In this document: piece after piece, positions 10,430 through 21,252 of the stretch | How the letters are laid out: the number at the start of each line of letters is the position of its first letter | Numbering within the stretch: the first letter of the stretch is position 1 | From: Incurvaria masculella | Taxonomy: Eukaryota > Arthropoda > Insecta > Lepidoptera > Incurvariidae | DNA: 64,000 nucleotides | Direction: 5' to 3' | NCBI GenBank assembly: GCA_946894095.1 | Contig: OX335641.1 | Span: forward strand, 14,340,501-14,404,500 | Notes under the pieces: generated by a model | Database searches by the model: none | What the model saw: the letters and a program-made list of their open reading frames with translations, nothing else | Told to the model about the DNA's origin: nothing | Program-made: the position numbers and the translations under genes

Positions 10430-12725
10430 CGCTACGGGATATGGTGCGTAACGAGGCAATCCGCCGACGTACCAAAGTAGTCGATATTGGACACCGGGTG
10501 GCTAAGCTAGCTAGAAGGAGGAGTAGCCGCTCTTTGTAGCCTTCGTGGACTACGAGAAGGCGTTCGACTCAGTTGAAAAATGGGCCGTCGAAAACTTCCT
10601 CCTGAGGTGCAGAATCGACCACCGCTACATCGAGGTACTCCGAAATCTGTATCGGTCCGCGACGATGACTGTGAGGCTCCATTAAAATACCTAACCCATC
10701 CCTCTTGGTAAAGGCGTTAGGCCGGGGGATGTGATCTCAAATCAAATAAAATCAAAAATATCAAATCGAAATATTTTATTCGCAGTGATTACATTACAAT
10801 ATTAAGAATTTGCATAACAGATTATAATACTGATACCAATCATGTGAATTCGTCGTTTTACACAATAATATTAAAATAACTGAAATCGTAGAAAGTTTGG
10901 TCAAGCAACCATGTACCTAACTTCTTTTTAAATCTTATGTTAGTTTCTTCTCGCAAGTCTCTTGGTAGCTTATTATACATATTAATACTATTGAAGTGGA
11001 CCCCCTTCTCGAATTTTGATGTTGAGTGTGCAGCTTGCTGGATCACATTTTTATTTCTCGTCGAATATCCGTGTTTAAAATTATTATATGATTCCGGATA
11101 ATTTCTCACATAAAAAATAGTTCTTTGTACATACACATCATACATAGTATGCAATTTTAGGTTTTTAAACAAAGGCGTGCAAACAAGTGCGTCCCATTTA
11201 GAGTGTGTAATTATCCGAATTGCTTTCTTTTGTAGTCTAAATACTGAAACCGCTTCCCCTGAAGAACCCCAGAACTCAATGCCATAGGTCATGACAGAGT
11301 ATAAATAACCGAAGTAGGCACTCTTCAGGGTATCCAAGTCACAGCATTTAGACAGGGTTCTGAGGCAATAACAAGCTTTTGTTAATTTATCACAAACATG
11401 TTGAATGTGTTTGTCCCATCGTAACTTTTGATCCAACGTGAAGCCTAAGAATATAGTAGATGTTGCAAACGTTATGACTTCACCGTTATATTCGATAAAC
11501 ATCTCATCATTCACTTCATGTTCAATATTTTTCATCTTAAAATGTACACAGTGTGTTTAGCACTATTTAACATTAACCCATTTGCTGCGAACCATTTACC
11601 CAACTCCTCAATTATTTTTGTTGTTTTTGTAAGGAGTGTTTCAATAATTTTATTAGTAACAATTACATTTGCGTCGTCAGCGTAAATTACTATGGTTTTC
11701 GCGAGAAGTACCAGCATAGTGTCTTTTGCAATGTCATTAATAAAAATAATAAACAGCAATGGTGCCATGATTGAGCCTTGAGGTACTCCGTAATCGGTTT
11801 CAAATAATCGTGATACCGAGTAATCGATAATTCCATTTGTTCTGTTTTTATATCTTATATTTACGTTACTTTCTCAACCACATTTTCTAACCCAAGCTCT
11901 TCACAAACGCATCGGAATATGTGTTCAAGACGCTTGAATGGGAAAACATGGGTATCAACGTTAGTGAATTTTTTCCTCAGTCATCTTCGCTACGCCGATC
12001 ATATTGTTCTTCTGTAAAATTCCCGAGTTCAGCTTTAAACCATGCTGGAAGACCTTTATAAAGCATCGATAAAGGTAGGTCTGAAGATGAACCGGGATAA
12101 AACCATGGTCATGGCGACTGAGGGTATGACGGGAGGACCAATCGTTATCGACGTAGAAGTGATCGAACAGGTTGAGCGACGTATATCTCGGTCAAATCCT
12201 GCGGCTTCGTATACAAGGACTGTCTTTGGAGGTTGAGCGACGGATTCAACTGGGTTGGGCTGCCTTTGAAAAGCTTAAATTCGCTCTAAGGTCTGACCTA
12301 GAAATTTAAAGACCCGAACATATGACCAGTGCGTCCTCCCGGTTATGACATGACGTACGGGTGTGAAACGTGGACTCTGACGGTCGCCGTTGTCCAAAGG
12401 ATAAAAGCTGCTCGCTACGGGATATGGTACGTAAAGAGGCAATCCGCCGACGTACCAAAGTAGTCGATATTGGACACCGCGTGGCTAAGCTCAAATAGCA
12501 GTGGGCTGGTCACGTCAGCCGAAGAGACGACGACCGTTGGAGTTACCGTGTCCTACACTGGCGGCCGTCAACAGGCAAACGGAGTGTGGGAAGACCACTC
12601 GCCAGGTGGGAAGATGAGACAAGTGCGTCGGCGGAAAGCAGTGGTTCCGTACCGCTGAGCCGGGAGGACTGGAGAAGGATTGGAGAGGCGTATGTCCAGC
12701 AGTGGACGCAAACACGCTGACTGAC
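10430..12725 (+). pseudogene. RTE-clade LINE copies in mosaic, split by another LINE
   Basis: Plus-strand pieces of the same RTE family as at 8915: a 3' scrap (10430-10505), the RT core with FVDYEKAFDS (10525-10739), then after an insertion the continuation LFTNASEYVFKTLEWENMG (from 11889) and the C-terminal part with VVDIGHRVAKL and VQQWTQT to about 12725. Comparison with the minus copy shows GATGTGATC-CCA-CCCAAGCTC was interrupted by the element at 10740-11888. Many stops and frameshifts are present. Confidence 0.75.
10740..11888 (-). pseudogene. CR1/Jockey-type LINE, 5'-truncated, inserted in an RTE copy
   Basis: The minus strand encodes the second half of a reverse transcriptase: GVPQGSI (about 11775), a YADD box in IVIYADDANVIV, LGKWFAANGLMLN, then after a frameshift near 11535 a 225-residue C-terminal part with FLGFTLDQKLRWDKHI and YSVMTYGIEFWG. 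The 5' end is truncated just before the GVPQGSI box. The 3' end carries a short-repeat tail (TTTGATTT type) at 10740-10775. Sequence from motif B to the C-terminus is fairly well preserved. Confidence 0.8.
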
Positions 12726-13790
12726 TAACCGACATTGCGAAAATTGTACCCATGTTCTCGAAGCACAGGGTCCATTTCGGTGAAGATATGGTCCTTGTCA
12801 CACCACCGCTGTGCTCTGAGTCTCAATGCTCTTGCGACCGATTCCAAATGCACCCACACAAATGCACCAAAATGAGCATGATGCGAAGTAGCTTGTAGAC
12901 AACGATTTGTGTGTGTCGGCTTGCGGTACACTGTGTGGCTTAGGATTCCATCCAATCGTCGAGCAACAAGTACTTCCAAGAACGCCAAAGTGCCTACCTT
13001 CTCACAATCTACTGTATATTTTAAATTTGTGTGAACCTAATTAAGATGAGAGATGAAAGCGTCGAGTGATTGGCAACCATGTGACCAGATTGAAATCACG
13101 TCCTCCACGTACCGTACCCAAAACATTGACTTAAGAGGTGAAGTTTGCAATGTGCGGTGTTCCAGCGGTTCCATGAAAAGGTGCCTGGTGATCCCATTGC
13201 TACACCTTCTCGCTGGATGTAGTATTGTCCTTGCCACAGAAAGTATGTCGTAGTGAGACAATATGGCAGGAGCTTGACGCACTCAGTGTCGATGTCGTTG
13301 CTGATGACTAAGTTTCTGATGATGTCGAGGGACTCTTATACATGTCGTCTGTACGTCTGTATACAGCGACTCGACGTCAAAGCTCACTAATAGATCCATG
13401 CATGCCAACTTCACTGTATACAACAATTCCACAAAATGGGCCGAATCTTTAACGTAGGACGACGTCTTGCCAGACAGGGGTTGAAATATTGAGGCGACAT
13501 GTTTAGCGAGGAGGTAGGTAGGAGCATTTATCTGGCTGACTATTGGTCTAAGGGGGTTCCCGTCTTTGTGAATTTTAGGAAGACCGTAGAAGCGCTACCA
13601 CCGCATTTCCGCTACCACCTCGACCCACACCTATGACTTACGACCACGGCGAGCCTAGTTGTCAGTCGTCTGCTGCGTATGAACGTGGCGGACAACCTCC
13701 TTGACAACGGGCGGAACGATCAGCTCGATACGTCGGCGAATGTCTCCTCCCGCCGCGTGAAAAGCCATATTAATTTTCAAATATATTTAA
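12725..13790 (-). pseudogene. Penelope-like element reverse transcriptase fragment
   Basis: Minus-strand frames contain [53 protein letters not shown] and VYRKPTHTNRCL in that order. This is the characteristic motif series of Penelope-like RTs. The usual YVDD reads YVED here, and several stops or shifts occur, so it is dead. No GIY-YIG endonuclease or ends were found. Confidence 0.8.
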
Positions 13791-13799
13791 CGACCACGG

Positions 13800-14800
13800 T
13801 AACCCCAAAAAAATCACAAGTAAGGTTATTTCTTTAGTTATAGCTGAAGATAGATCATTTGCTGTATTTAATACATCACAATTCACATTACGTATTTGGG
13901 TCCCCAGTGCATTAAACTCGTTTTACTGTCATTTAAAAGTAGGTTATTGGCTTCACACCATAATTTAAGTGAGTTCATAGCTTGTATAAAGGACTCCCGT
14001 AGTTCTGATATACGATTTTTTGAAATTGATGATTTGTCATCCGCAAATAAAATCATATCATTATCTGTTGCGATGCAGCTTGAAATATCATTTATTACAA
14101 CATATAAAACCACGGTCTTAGAACTGAACCCTGCGGTATACCCATAGTGATTGATTCTACATCAGACTTAGTACCGTTTACTTCGCAATTTTGTTGTCTA
14201 TTTAATATATATAATTTACAAATACCTCATTTATTTTCCCTAACAACATAAGTGTTCTAGTTTTCCTGGAAGTATTTTGTGATCTACACAGTCAAAAGCT
14301 TTTGATACATCACAGAAAATGCCGTAGGTGCTCATAGATTTAACTAGAGAAGTTAAAATAGATATTAACATCAAGGCAATGGCATCTCCTGTTGACCTAC
14401 ACTTACGAAATCCGAATTGATTATAAAATAATAACACTGTGAATGTAAGGACACAGGCCGATAATTTTCAACATCATTATGAGATCCCTTTTTAAGCAAT
14501 GGTATTAACCTAGTAATTTTGTAATAAGTCTGGAAATGTGCCATCTTAAATACAATTCTAAGAGGTTCTATAATACTGCCCCATATGGACTTTAACAGAT
14601 TAGTAGATATGTTCCATAAACCTTGCGGTCCTTTGGACTTAGGTCTCTGTTACTTTTTGAATCTCAGAACAGCTAACAGATTCAAAAGTGACAGACTTCT
14701 TATTGCGTGGTAAAAATATTTTGAGTTGCTCTAATGCGAGATTTACAATTTATTGGATGTATTTAGTTGTATCTTGCGCGACAGAAGAAAAATATTTGTT
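13800..14800 (-). pseudogene. CR1/Jockey-type LINE reverse transcriptase fragment
   Basis: Minus-strand pieces in order: ENYRPVS-like (about 14450), FYNQFGFRKCRSTGDA and CDVSKAFDCVDHKIL (14240-14437), then ILFADDKSSIS (13883-14113). Frames are shifted between pieces and both ends are truncated. Confidence 0.75.
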
Positions 14801-14834
14801 GAAATGAATTTTTTTGCAACCATTGCACCCAAAC

Positions 14835-15421
14835 TATCAATATATCACAAATATTTCATTTTGTTTTTTTTTTACCTATCCAAGGTGAGTTCAGATCAAT
14901 AAAAACATCACCGGTTTATAGATATACATATCACAAAACTGTTATGTTATATTAATTTAACAATTGATGAATATAAGAACTGGGCGCATCCGACGTTCAA
15001 CATGGCCGCGTAGGAAACGTGCCAGGCTGAGGGCAGCCAACCTAATTTTTTTATGAAGTATGTTCATAGGACTATCGAATGGTGGTATTGTCATCTTGTT
15101 ACTCGATGACGTATTTTTTTTTATTTTTCGACATTTTAAAACCGGCCAACCTCAGAACGTGCCAGGGTAGGACGAGCCAACCTACTTTTTTTTAGCTTTT
15201 CTTGATGACCTTTACCGATTGTGCCAGGTCTCATGTTGTTACTCGATGACGTTAAATTCTACCAAAAAAGTGATTTAATATTACCTACAGCACAAAACGT
15301 TCCAGGTTTGGGTCAGGCAACCTAGTATTTTTAGGAAGCCTATTCGAATCCGCACAACCACAAATGGGTCCCATGTTGTTACTCGATGACGTAGGGTTGA
15401 CTACGGTCCGCTCTCGTACTA
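14835..15421 (-). mobile_element. inverted copy of the triple-repeat element
   Basis: The reverse complement matches 7190-7775: the three GTCATCGAGTAACA units, the GCGCCCAGTTCTT stretch and the AT-rich tail. Identity stops at 15421, directly before the I-clade LINE, where the leader and ORF1-like part should continue. Confidence 0.75.
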
Positions 15422-15431
15422 TAATGAAGGC

Positions 15432-16967
15432 ATGGACTTTTCCGCCATAATTGGTAAAAGGAAACGAAAAATAAAAGAACATCAAAGAAAAAACAAAAGT
15501 AACAAACAAAACTCTCAACTCAAAGTTAAGATTGATTCATCACAATCATCTTTTATCTCGTCAGATTGTGAACATGATGAAATAAAGCAGGCTCCCAATT
15601 CTCAGGTTATTGGGCCTCAAGCAGTCCTATCCAAACTAAACATATCCCAACAAGACCTATCCCAACAAGACATATCCCAACAAGACCTATCCAAACAAGA
15701 CCTATCCCAACAAGATCTATCCCAACAAGGCCCATCCCGGATTTCCACGAATGATATCTCAACTCCAAATCATACCGAACTTTACCGGGACTTTGACAAA
15801 GCTCCTTTCTTAGTCCACGTCCAGAGGGTGGAATCAAATCCATCGGCTGGAGTTGTTCTGCATCCAGTTCATTTTGGTCAATTTTTAAAACGGAACTCAT
15901 TCCAAGGTATCATAGACGGTGGGGTAAAGAGTGTGGGACGAAATAGAGTAACCGTCACCTTCAAATCCGCCCAATATGCCAATCTATTCATACAAAATCA
16001 TTATTTATCCGAAGCCAAATATAAGGCTTTTATTCCGTCATTTAATGTCACAAGAATTGGATTGGTGAAAGGAATTCCAATTGAATGGTCCGAAGAGGAT
16101 CTTTTGAAAGACATTGAAATTCCTGGCGGAGGAAGAGTCCTCAAAGTCAGACGCTTAAATTTCAAAAAAATGGTCGATGGTTCCCCTATGTGGAAACCAT
16201 CCCAAAGTGTGGTTGTAACTTTTGATGGTCAGAGTCTTCCTGATAAGATCCTATTAATGTATAATTCTATTCAAGTAGAACTTTACAAATATCCGACCAT
16301 CCAATGCTTCAATTGCTCAAGATATGGACATACCAAGACAATATGCCGTTCGCAGCCACGTTGTTATAAATGCGGAGAATTCCATTCAGCCAATGACTGC
16401 AACATCACAGAAGAAAATGCAAGCTGCCTTTACTGTGAAGGCAGACACTATGCAACAAGTAAAATTTGTCCGGAACAAAATAGACAAAAAAATATTAAAC
16501 ATAAAATGGCAGAAGAAGCTATTTCATATACGGAGGCTGCCAGTCAATTTAGGCCCTCTAAGCGGTCCTTTGCAGAGGTCACCTCCAGCGCTCCAGTCAA
16601 TAAACCATCCATTCCTACATACTCATACAAAAAAACATTCTTTTCGCAACCTCGAGCTCGCGCCCCTCTTCCTCAGGGGTACGATCGCAACGCTCATCAA
16701 GCCCTTCTTAATGATTTCACTCCTCCAACATCTCATAATGGTTCGGTTTTTCGAACTCCTTTGTTGACACCCTCTTCTCCAATTATTTCAATGGACCTTA
16801 GTAACCCTGAAAATGTTGACAAATTATTTTCTGCTTTTCTAAGTTTTATATCTTCCAATACTTTACCGTCCAACGCTGCTATTAATCATTCTCCAGACGC
16901 TTATAATGGGTTCAAACACTCCAGAATCCGCTCACCAGTGGGCTTACCTGACAAAATTAAAAAATAA
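15432..16967 (+). CDS. I-clade LINE ORF1 protein (RNA-binding, CCHC zinc knuckles)
   Basis: 511 codons. The basic N-terminus (KRKRKIKEHQRKNK) is followed by an in-frame pentapeptide repeat of SQQDL/SQQDI type (about residues 71-101). A central region about 120-280 is probably the RNA-binding fold. A cysteine-rich tail follows at about residues 296-352, with CFNCSRYGHTKTIC, CYKCGEFHSANDC and CLYCEGRHYATSKIC, that is three CCHC-type knuckles. Such ORF1 proteins package the LINE RNA into a ribonucleoprotein. The start is the first ATG of the open frame. Intact. Confidence 0.85.
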   Translation: MDFSAIIGKRKRKIKEHQRKNKSNKQNSQLKVKIDSSQSSFISSDCEHDEIKQAPNSQVIGPQAVLSKLNISQQDLSQQDISQQDLSKQDLSQQDLSQQGPSRISTNDISTPNHTELYRDFDKAPFLVHVQRVESNPSAGVVLHPVHFGQFLKRNSFQGIIDGGVKSVGRNRVTVTFKSAQYANLFIQNHYLSEAKYKAFIPSFNVTRIGLVKGIPIEWSEEDLLKDIEIPGGGRVLKVRRLNFKKMVDGSPMWKPSQSVVVTFDGQSLPDKILLMYNSIQVELYKYPTIQCFNCSRYGHTKTICRSQPRCYKCGEFHSANDCNITEENASCLYCEGRHYATSKICPEQNRQKNIKHKMAEEAISYTEAASQFRPSKRSFAEVTSSAPVNKPSIPTYSYKKTFFSQPRARAPLPQGYDRNAHQALLNDFTPPTSHNGSVFRTPLLTPSSPIISMDLSNPENVDKLFSAFLSFISSNTLPSNAAINHSPDAYNGFKHSRIRSPVGLPDKIKK

Positions 16968-17341
16968 CTTCTTATCCAATATGAACTTTTCAATTTACAC
17001 TTTAAATTTTAATTTCTTCAACAATATTATTTTACTTATCCAAAAGACAATATATAAAAAATATTTCGGCATCCAAATTTATTACCTGCGTTGTAGCAGA
17101 ATATTTGGCTCCAAAAATATATATCTGCGACCAGCAGATTTTTGTACCAATGTTTGGATTGTTTTAATAAAAAATCCTCTTTATGTCATTAAAAAAAGCT
17201 CTAGCAGATTTTTCGACCACAAAATTTATTACTGCATGGTAGCAGAACATTTGGCAAAAATTTTTTTTATCTGCAACTTAGCTTTCTTTAATTTTTATAG
17301 GGTCAAGTTTGAATGCATTCATCTCGCTTCATTTCATCAGA
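16968..17341 (+). repeat. ORF1-ORF2 spacer with a two-unit 147-bp repeat and CTGC...GCAG palindromes
   Basis: A stretch TTTATTACCTGCG-N-GTAGCAGAA-ATTTGGC at 17078 recurs as TTTATTACTGCA-N-GTAGCAGAACATTTGGC at 17225. Between them ATCTGCGACCAGCAGATTTT is another CTGC/GCAG palindrome. It could fold into short hairpins on the LINE RNA, but no role is shown. Confidence 0.6.
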
Positions 17342-20300
17342 ATGTCTTCTACAATAATTCAGTGGAATTGTCGTAGCTTAATCAAAAATAAATCTGATTT
17401 ACTCCACCTTATCAATAAACATCACCCTATCGTTATAGCAATTTCTGAAACCTGGTTAAAGCCATCAACCCACTTTAAGATTTCAGGATATGTTAGCTTC
17501 AGAGATGACCGAGCTGATGGATATGGGGGTTGCGCCCTGTTCATCAACAAAAAAATTCCATTTTCTTCCCTCACTCTTCCTGCCCGAGTTGATGGTATAA
17601 ATGTTGTTGCCGTTATGGCAGACAATATAACATTTGTTTCGGTATATGTATCGTCTCCTACGCTCTCAACCACTCGATTTATTAAATCTATTTTTCAATC
17701 CATCCGCAAGCCTTATGTGGTTTTAGGCGATTTTAATTCTCATCACTCCGTGTGGGGGTCTGCAAATTGTGACCACCAAGGCAATAAATTGATTGAACTA
17801 CTAGATGAATACAACATATGCCTTCTGAATGATGGTTCACCCACAAGACGGACTCCCCCGAATCAGAATCCGAGTGCAGTGGATCTGACTCTTTGCACTC
17901 CAGATCTGGCTGCCCGTCTTTCATGGAAAATATCCAAATTTTCTCACGGCAGCGATCATTTTCCCATTATTATAAATATTCCTTGTCAGGCCCCTCCTTC
18001 CATAAATAAATCCCCTCTTCTTAAATATCGCTTGAATGAAGCTGATTGGGTGACGTTCAGTCTGAAAGTAGAAGAGGAGATGTCTAGTCTGCCGATCGTT
18101 ACCTTAGACAATGTTTTACATTGTTACTCCAAATTTACATCATTATTGATAAGCACAGCAGATCAAATTATTCCGCTCAAAAATACATCAAAAAATCATC
18201 GCCTTTCTCCTCCATGGTGGGATTCCGAATGTACCAAATCTGTTTGTGACCGTTCCTATGCCGAAACTTTATATGAAGAGTTTATGACTGATGAAAACTT
18301 TTTAAATTTACGCAAAATTCAAGCAGTTACTAAATGTACTCTTAAAAATAAAAAACGTAATGGATGGCAAAATTTTTGCCTTTCTCTCTCACCTAACACT
18401 TCATCTTCATTAGTTTGGCGCAATATTAAAAGGTACCGTTCTGTTTTCACGGAAGACAGTGCTTCAATACCTTCATCGGCTTCATGGAAAGACTCATTCC
18501 TAAATAAGCTAGCCCCCCCATCCGCCCCTACAGAAGATGAACTCCCGTCCCTTTATTCATTTGTTGGAGGTTGTACTCCCATGGAGGTTCCATTTTCATT
18601 AAAAGAACTCAAAATTGTTTTGAATCATGTTAAGGATTCTTCCCCAGGGCTGGATGGGATTCCTTATTCTTTTCTGGTTAAATCGAGAGATACAACCCTT
18701 GAATACTTTTTACAAATCATTAATTTCTTCTTTGACTATGGGGTAATTCCTGACTCCTGGAAAACTCAAATAATCATTCCAATCCTGAAATCTGGTAAAG
18801 ACCCCAATGATGGTTCCTCTTACCGTCCGATTGCTCTGTCTTCTACCTTATGCAAAATTACAGAACATTTAATCAAAAACCGTTTAGAATGGTTCGTGGA
18901 ACACAGAGAACTTCTTGCTAAAACACAATATGGATTTAGGAAAAGCAGAAGTACAATGGATAGTTTGGGAATTTTCACTACCGATATTCGACTTTCTTTT
19001 TCTCGGGACGAGTCTGTTGTGGCTGCATTCCTAGACATATCTGCAGCTTACGATAATGTCCTCCTACCAAAGCTCAAACAAAAAATGCTAAATCTACATA
19101 TACCAGAAAAAATTGTTGCATATATTTTTAATATATTATCTCAAAGAACAATAATGTTAAGAGTAGAGGAACAATCAAACGACTCTAGAATAATCTGGAA
19201 AGGTTTACCACAAGGCTCTGTTCTCAGTCCTTTACTTTATAATATTTACACCCATGATCTTGACAGATCAATAAACTCCTTTTCACGTGTCCTGCAATAT
19301 GCGGATGATTTACTAATATACTCACCCCATAAATCTATTCCTAAAGGAGCTGAACAAATTGAATACTCGCTAAGATCTTTGAACACATGGTTAACTGAAC
19401 ATGGGTTGGAACTGTCAGCCCAAAAGAGCTCTATAGTAGTATTCAGTAGAAAAAGAATTGTACCCCCTATCACTATCACATACAACAATACAATTATTCC
19501 ATTACATATTCAAACTAAATTCCTTGGCATAATCCTGGATTCAAAAATGACAGGTGTCTCTCATCTAAATTATGTAATAAAAAAATGTGAAAAAAATATT
19601 AACATTATACGCACTCTAGCTGGGGTTTGGTGGGGAGCTCATCCATACTACCTCAAGTTATTGTACAATGCAATAATACGAAGTCATTTGGATTACGGTT
19701 CCTATATTTTAGAACCCTGCAATAGAACTGCTCTTAATAAGCTTAACATTATCCAAAACAAATGCCTGCGTATTATAACAGGTGCCATGAAATCAAGTCC
19801 TATAAATGCTCTGCAAGTAGAATGCGTTGAACCTCCTCTTTATTTTCGCCGTCAGTTCTTGGCTGATCGTTTCTTGTTCAGGGCAAGCTATTTCTTACAT
19901 CATCCAATAATTCCGAAACTAAATTTACTATCCCGATTTTCTCATACTGCGAAATATTGGGAAAAAAAGGCTCCCACCAGACTTGTAAAAAGTTATCGTA
20001 AGTTCAATAATGTCAAGGCTCCAGTATTCCGTTCTAACTCCTTACCAATGTTTTCATACCCTTTTCAAGTAGTTACGAGCAATGTAGAAGTAATTCCTTT
20101 TTTTGGCATTGAAAAAGAGTCTCCAAATGCTAATGAAGTCTTTCATTCCATCCTATCTGAAAACTGGGAAGGGTGGGAGTATATTTTTACTGATGCCTCC
20201 AAACTCACGGAGGAAGGCAGTGTTGGAGCTGCAGTATTTCATAAGAACAGCAACATCTACCAACTAATTAAATGCCCTCCAGAGTCATCAGTTTTCACTG

Positions 20301-21046
20301 GTGAATCAACGGCATTACTGGAGGCAGTCAAGTTTTCATTATTATTAAAAAAATCTAATAAATTTATAATATTTTCTGATTCCCGTAGTGCTCTTCAATC
20401 TCTCACTCAGAACCCCTTTCATTCTAACACACAAAATCCTATTCCTTTTTCCATTAAAGACATTCTCTACAATAACCCGGACAAACAAATAGTCTTTGCA
20501 TGGATTCCGTCTCACTCAGGCATCCTGCCCAATCACCGGGTAGATGATCTTGCTAAACAAGCTGTTCTGCGAGGGGATAAAATCCCATATAGAAACTACC
20601 CACATGATTTAATTGCTCTCCCAAAAAAATCTCTTACTGAAAATTGGACCAAATTGTGGGCTAACTCTAGTAGATTTAAGGGTTCAAATTACGCCAAGAT
20701 CCAGCCTAACATCCCTGCTAAGCCTTGGTTTCATCGTATCAAAATTAATAAATCTTCAACTTCTATTATTTGCCGCCTTAGAATAGGCCACTGCTGTTCC
20801 CCTGTTCATTTGGCTAGACTTCATATTAAAGACTCATCAGTGTGCGAATGTGGCCTTGATGACGGGAATTTGGAACATATATTTTTCTGTTGTCCTCTTA
20901 TTAATAAAACTGCTCCTTTATACGATTACCTTCCTCTACTCCAAATTCCTCTTCCTACCAATATTAATTGCTTGCTCTCTTCATCTAACTTTAAAATTCT
21001 AAAGTTACTTGCTTCATTTATCAGTGCAAATGATCTTAAATTATGA
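17342..21046 (+). CDS. I-clade LINE ORF2: endonuclease, reverse transcriptase, RNase H
   Basis: The open frame starts at 17309, but the ATG at 17342 (MSSTIIQWNCRSL) matches the usual start right before the endonuclease, giving 1,234 codons. APE-type endonuclease about 1-220 (WNCRS, SETWL, LGDFNSHHS, SDHFPI); reverse transcriptase about 450-720 (YRPIALSS, QYGFRKSRST, GLPQGSVLSP, LQYADDLLIY); RNase H about 930-1070 (IFTDASKL, GESTALLEAV, IFSDSRSAL, WIPSHSGI); then a C-terminal Cys/His segment (CECGLDDGNLEHIFFCC). It performs target-primed reverse transcription of its own RNA. No stops; catalytic residues are present. Confidence 0.9.
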   Translation: MSSTIIQWNCRSLIKNKSDLLHLINKHHPIVIAISETWLKPSTHFKISGYVSFRDDRADGYGGCALFINKKIPFSSLTLPARVDGINVVAVMADNITFVSVYVSSPTLSTTRFIKSIFQSIRKPYVVLGDFNSHHSVWGSANCDHQGNKLIELLDEYNICLLNDGSPTRRTPPNQNPSAVDLTLCTPDLAARLSWKISKFSHGSDHFPIIINIPCQAPPSINKSPLLKYRLNEADWVTFSLKVEEEMSSLPIVTLDNVLHCYSKFTSLLISTADQIIPLKNTSKNHRLSPPWWDSECTKSVCDRSYAETLYEEFMTDENFLNLRKIQAVTKCTLKNKKRNGWQNFCLSLSPNTSSSLVWRNIKRYRSVFTEDSASIPSSASWKDSFLNKLAPPSAPTEDELPSLYSFVGGCTPMEVPFSLKELKIVLNHVKDSSPGLDGIPYSFLVKSRDTTLEYFLQIINFFFDYGVIPDSWKTQIIIPILKSGKDPNDGSSYRPIALSSTLCKITEHLIKNRLEWFVEHRELLAKTQYGFRKSRSTMDSLGIFTTDIRLSFSRDESVVAAFLDISAAYDNVLLPKLKQKMLNLHIPEKIVAYIFNILSQRTIMLRVEEQSNDSRIIWKGLPQGSVLSPLLYNIYTHDLDRSINSFSRVLQYADDLLIYSPHKSIPKGAEQIEYSLRSLNTWLTEHGLELSAQKSSIVVFSRKRIVPPITITYNNTIIPLHIQTKFLGIILDSKMTGVSHLNYVIKKCEKNINIIRTLAGVWWGAHPYYLKLLYNAIIRSHLDYGSYILEPCNRTALNKLNIIQNKCLRIITGAMKSSPINALQVECVEPPLYFRRQFLADRFLFRASYFLHHPIIPKLNLLSRFSHTAKYWEKKAPTRLVKSYRKFNNVKAPVFRSNSLPMFSYPFQVVTSNVEVIPFFGIEKESPNANEVFHSILSENWEGWEYIFTDASKLTEEGSVGAAVFHKNSNIYQLIKCPPESSVFTGESTALLEAVKFSLLLKKSNKFIIFSDSRSALQSLTQNPFHSNTQNPIPFSIKDILYNNPDKQIVFAWIPSHSGILPNHRVDDLAKQAVLRGDKIPYRNYPHDLIALPKKSLTENWTKLWANSSRFKGSNYAKIQPNIPAKPWFHRIKINKSSTSIICRLRIGHCCSPVHLARLHIKDSSVCECGLDDGNLEHIFFCCPLINKTAPLYDYLPLLQIPLPTNINCLLSSSNFKILKLLASFISANDLKL

Positions 21047-21252
21047 TTTTCTTTTATGTTTCGTTGGCAACTAATTTCAGAACCTTTTACACTATTTGTA
21101 TATAGCTATGAACTTTGACATTGGCGAAATGTGTTAGATGCACGAAAGCCATTAAAAGGGACCCAAAAGTAGGACCCTAAAAAGAAGAAGAAGAAGCCCT
21201 AGCCATGGCCTAGCGAAGTAAAATATTTTCTCACGTATTCAAAATATCCTAA

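Larger units (their letters stand above)
15422..21198 (+). mobile_element. I-clade non-LTR retrotransposon, apparently full coding capacity
   Basis: Two long open frames, zinc-knuckle ORF1 (15432-16967) and EN-RT-RNase H ORF2 (17342-21046), are followed by about 130 bp of 3' UTR and a GAA-repeat tail (about 21181-21196). An RNase H domain after the RT points to the I/Nimb group. The 5' UTR is at most about 10 bp if the junction with the inverted repeat at 15421 is the true end. No target-site duplication was recognised. No in-frame stops in either ORF, so it is one of the youngest LINEs in the window. Confidence 0.85.

Noticed and set aside
15285..15432. Inverted triple repeat read as the promoter or 5' UTR of the I-clade LINE
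   Set aside because: The same block occurs at 7.2-7.8 kb in the other orientation without the LINE, so it is a separate element that the LINE adjoins.
16324..16767. 147-codon frame overlapping LINE ORF1
   Set aside because: Shadow of the zinc-knuckle ORF1 in another frame; ORF1 has the recognisable motifs.
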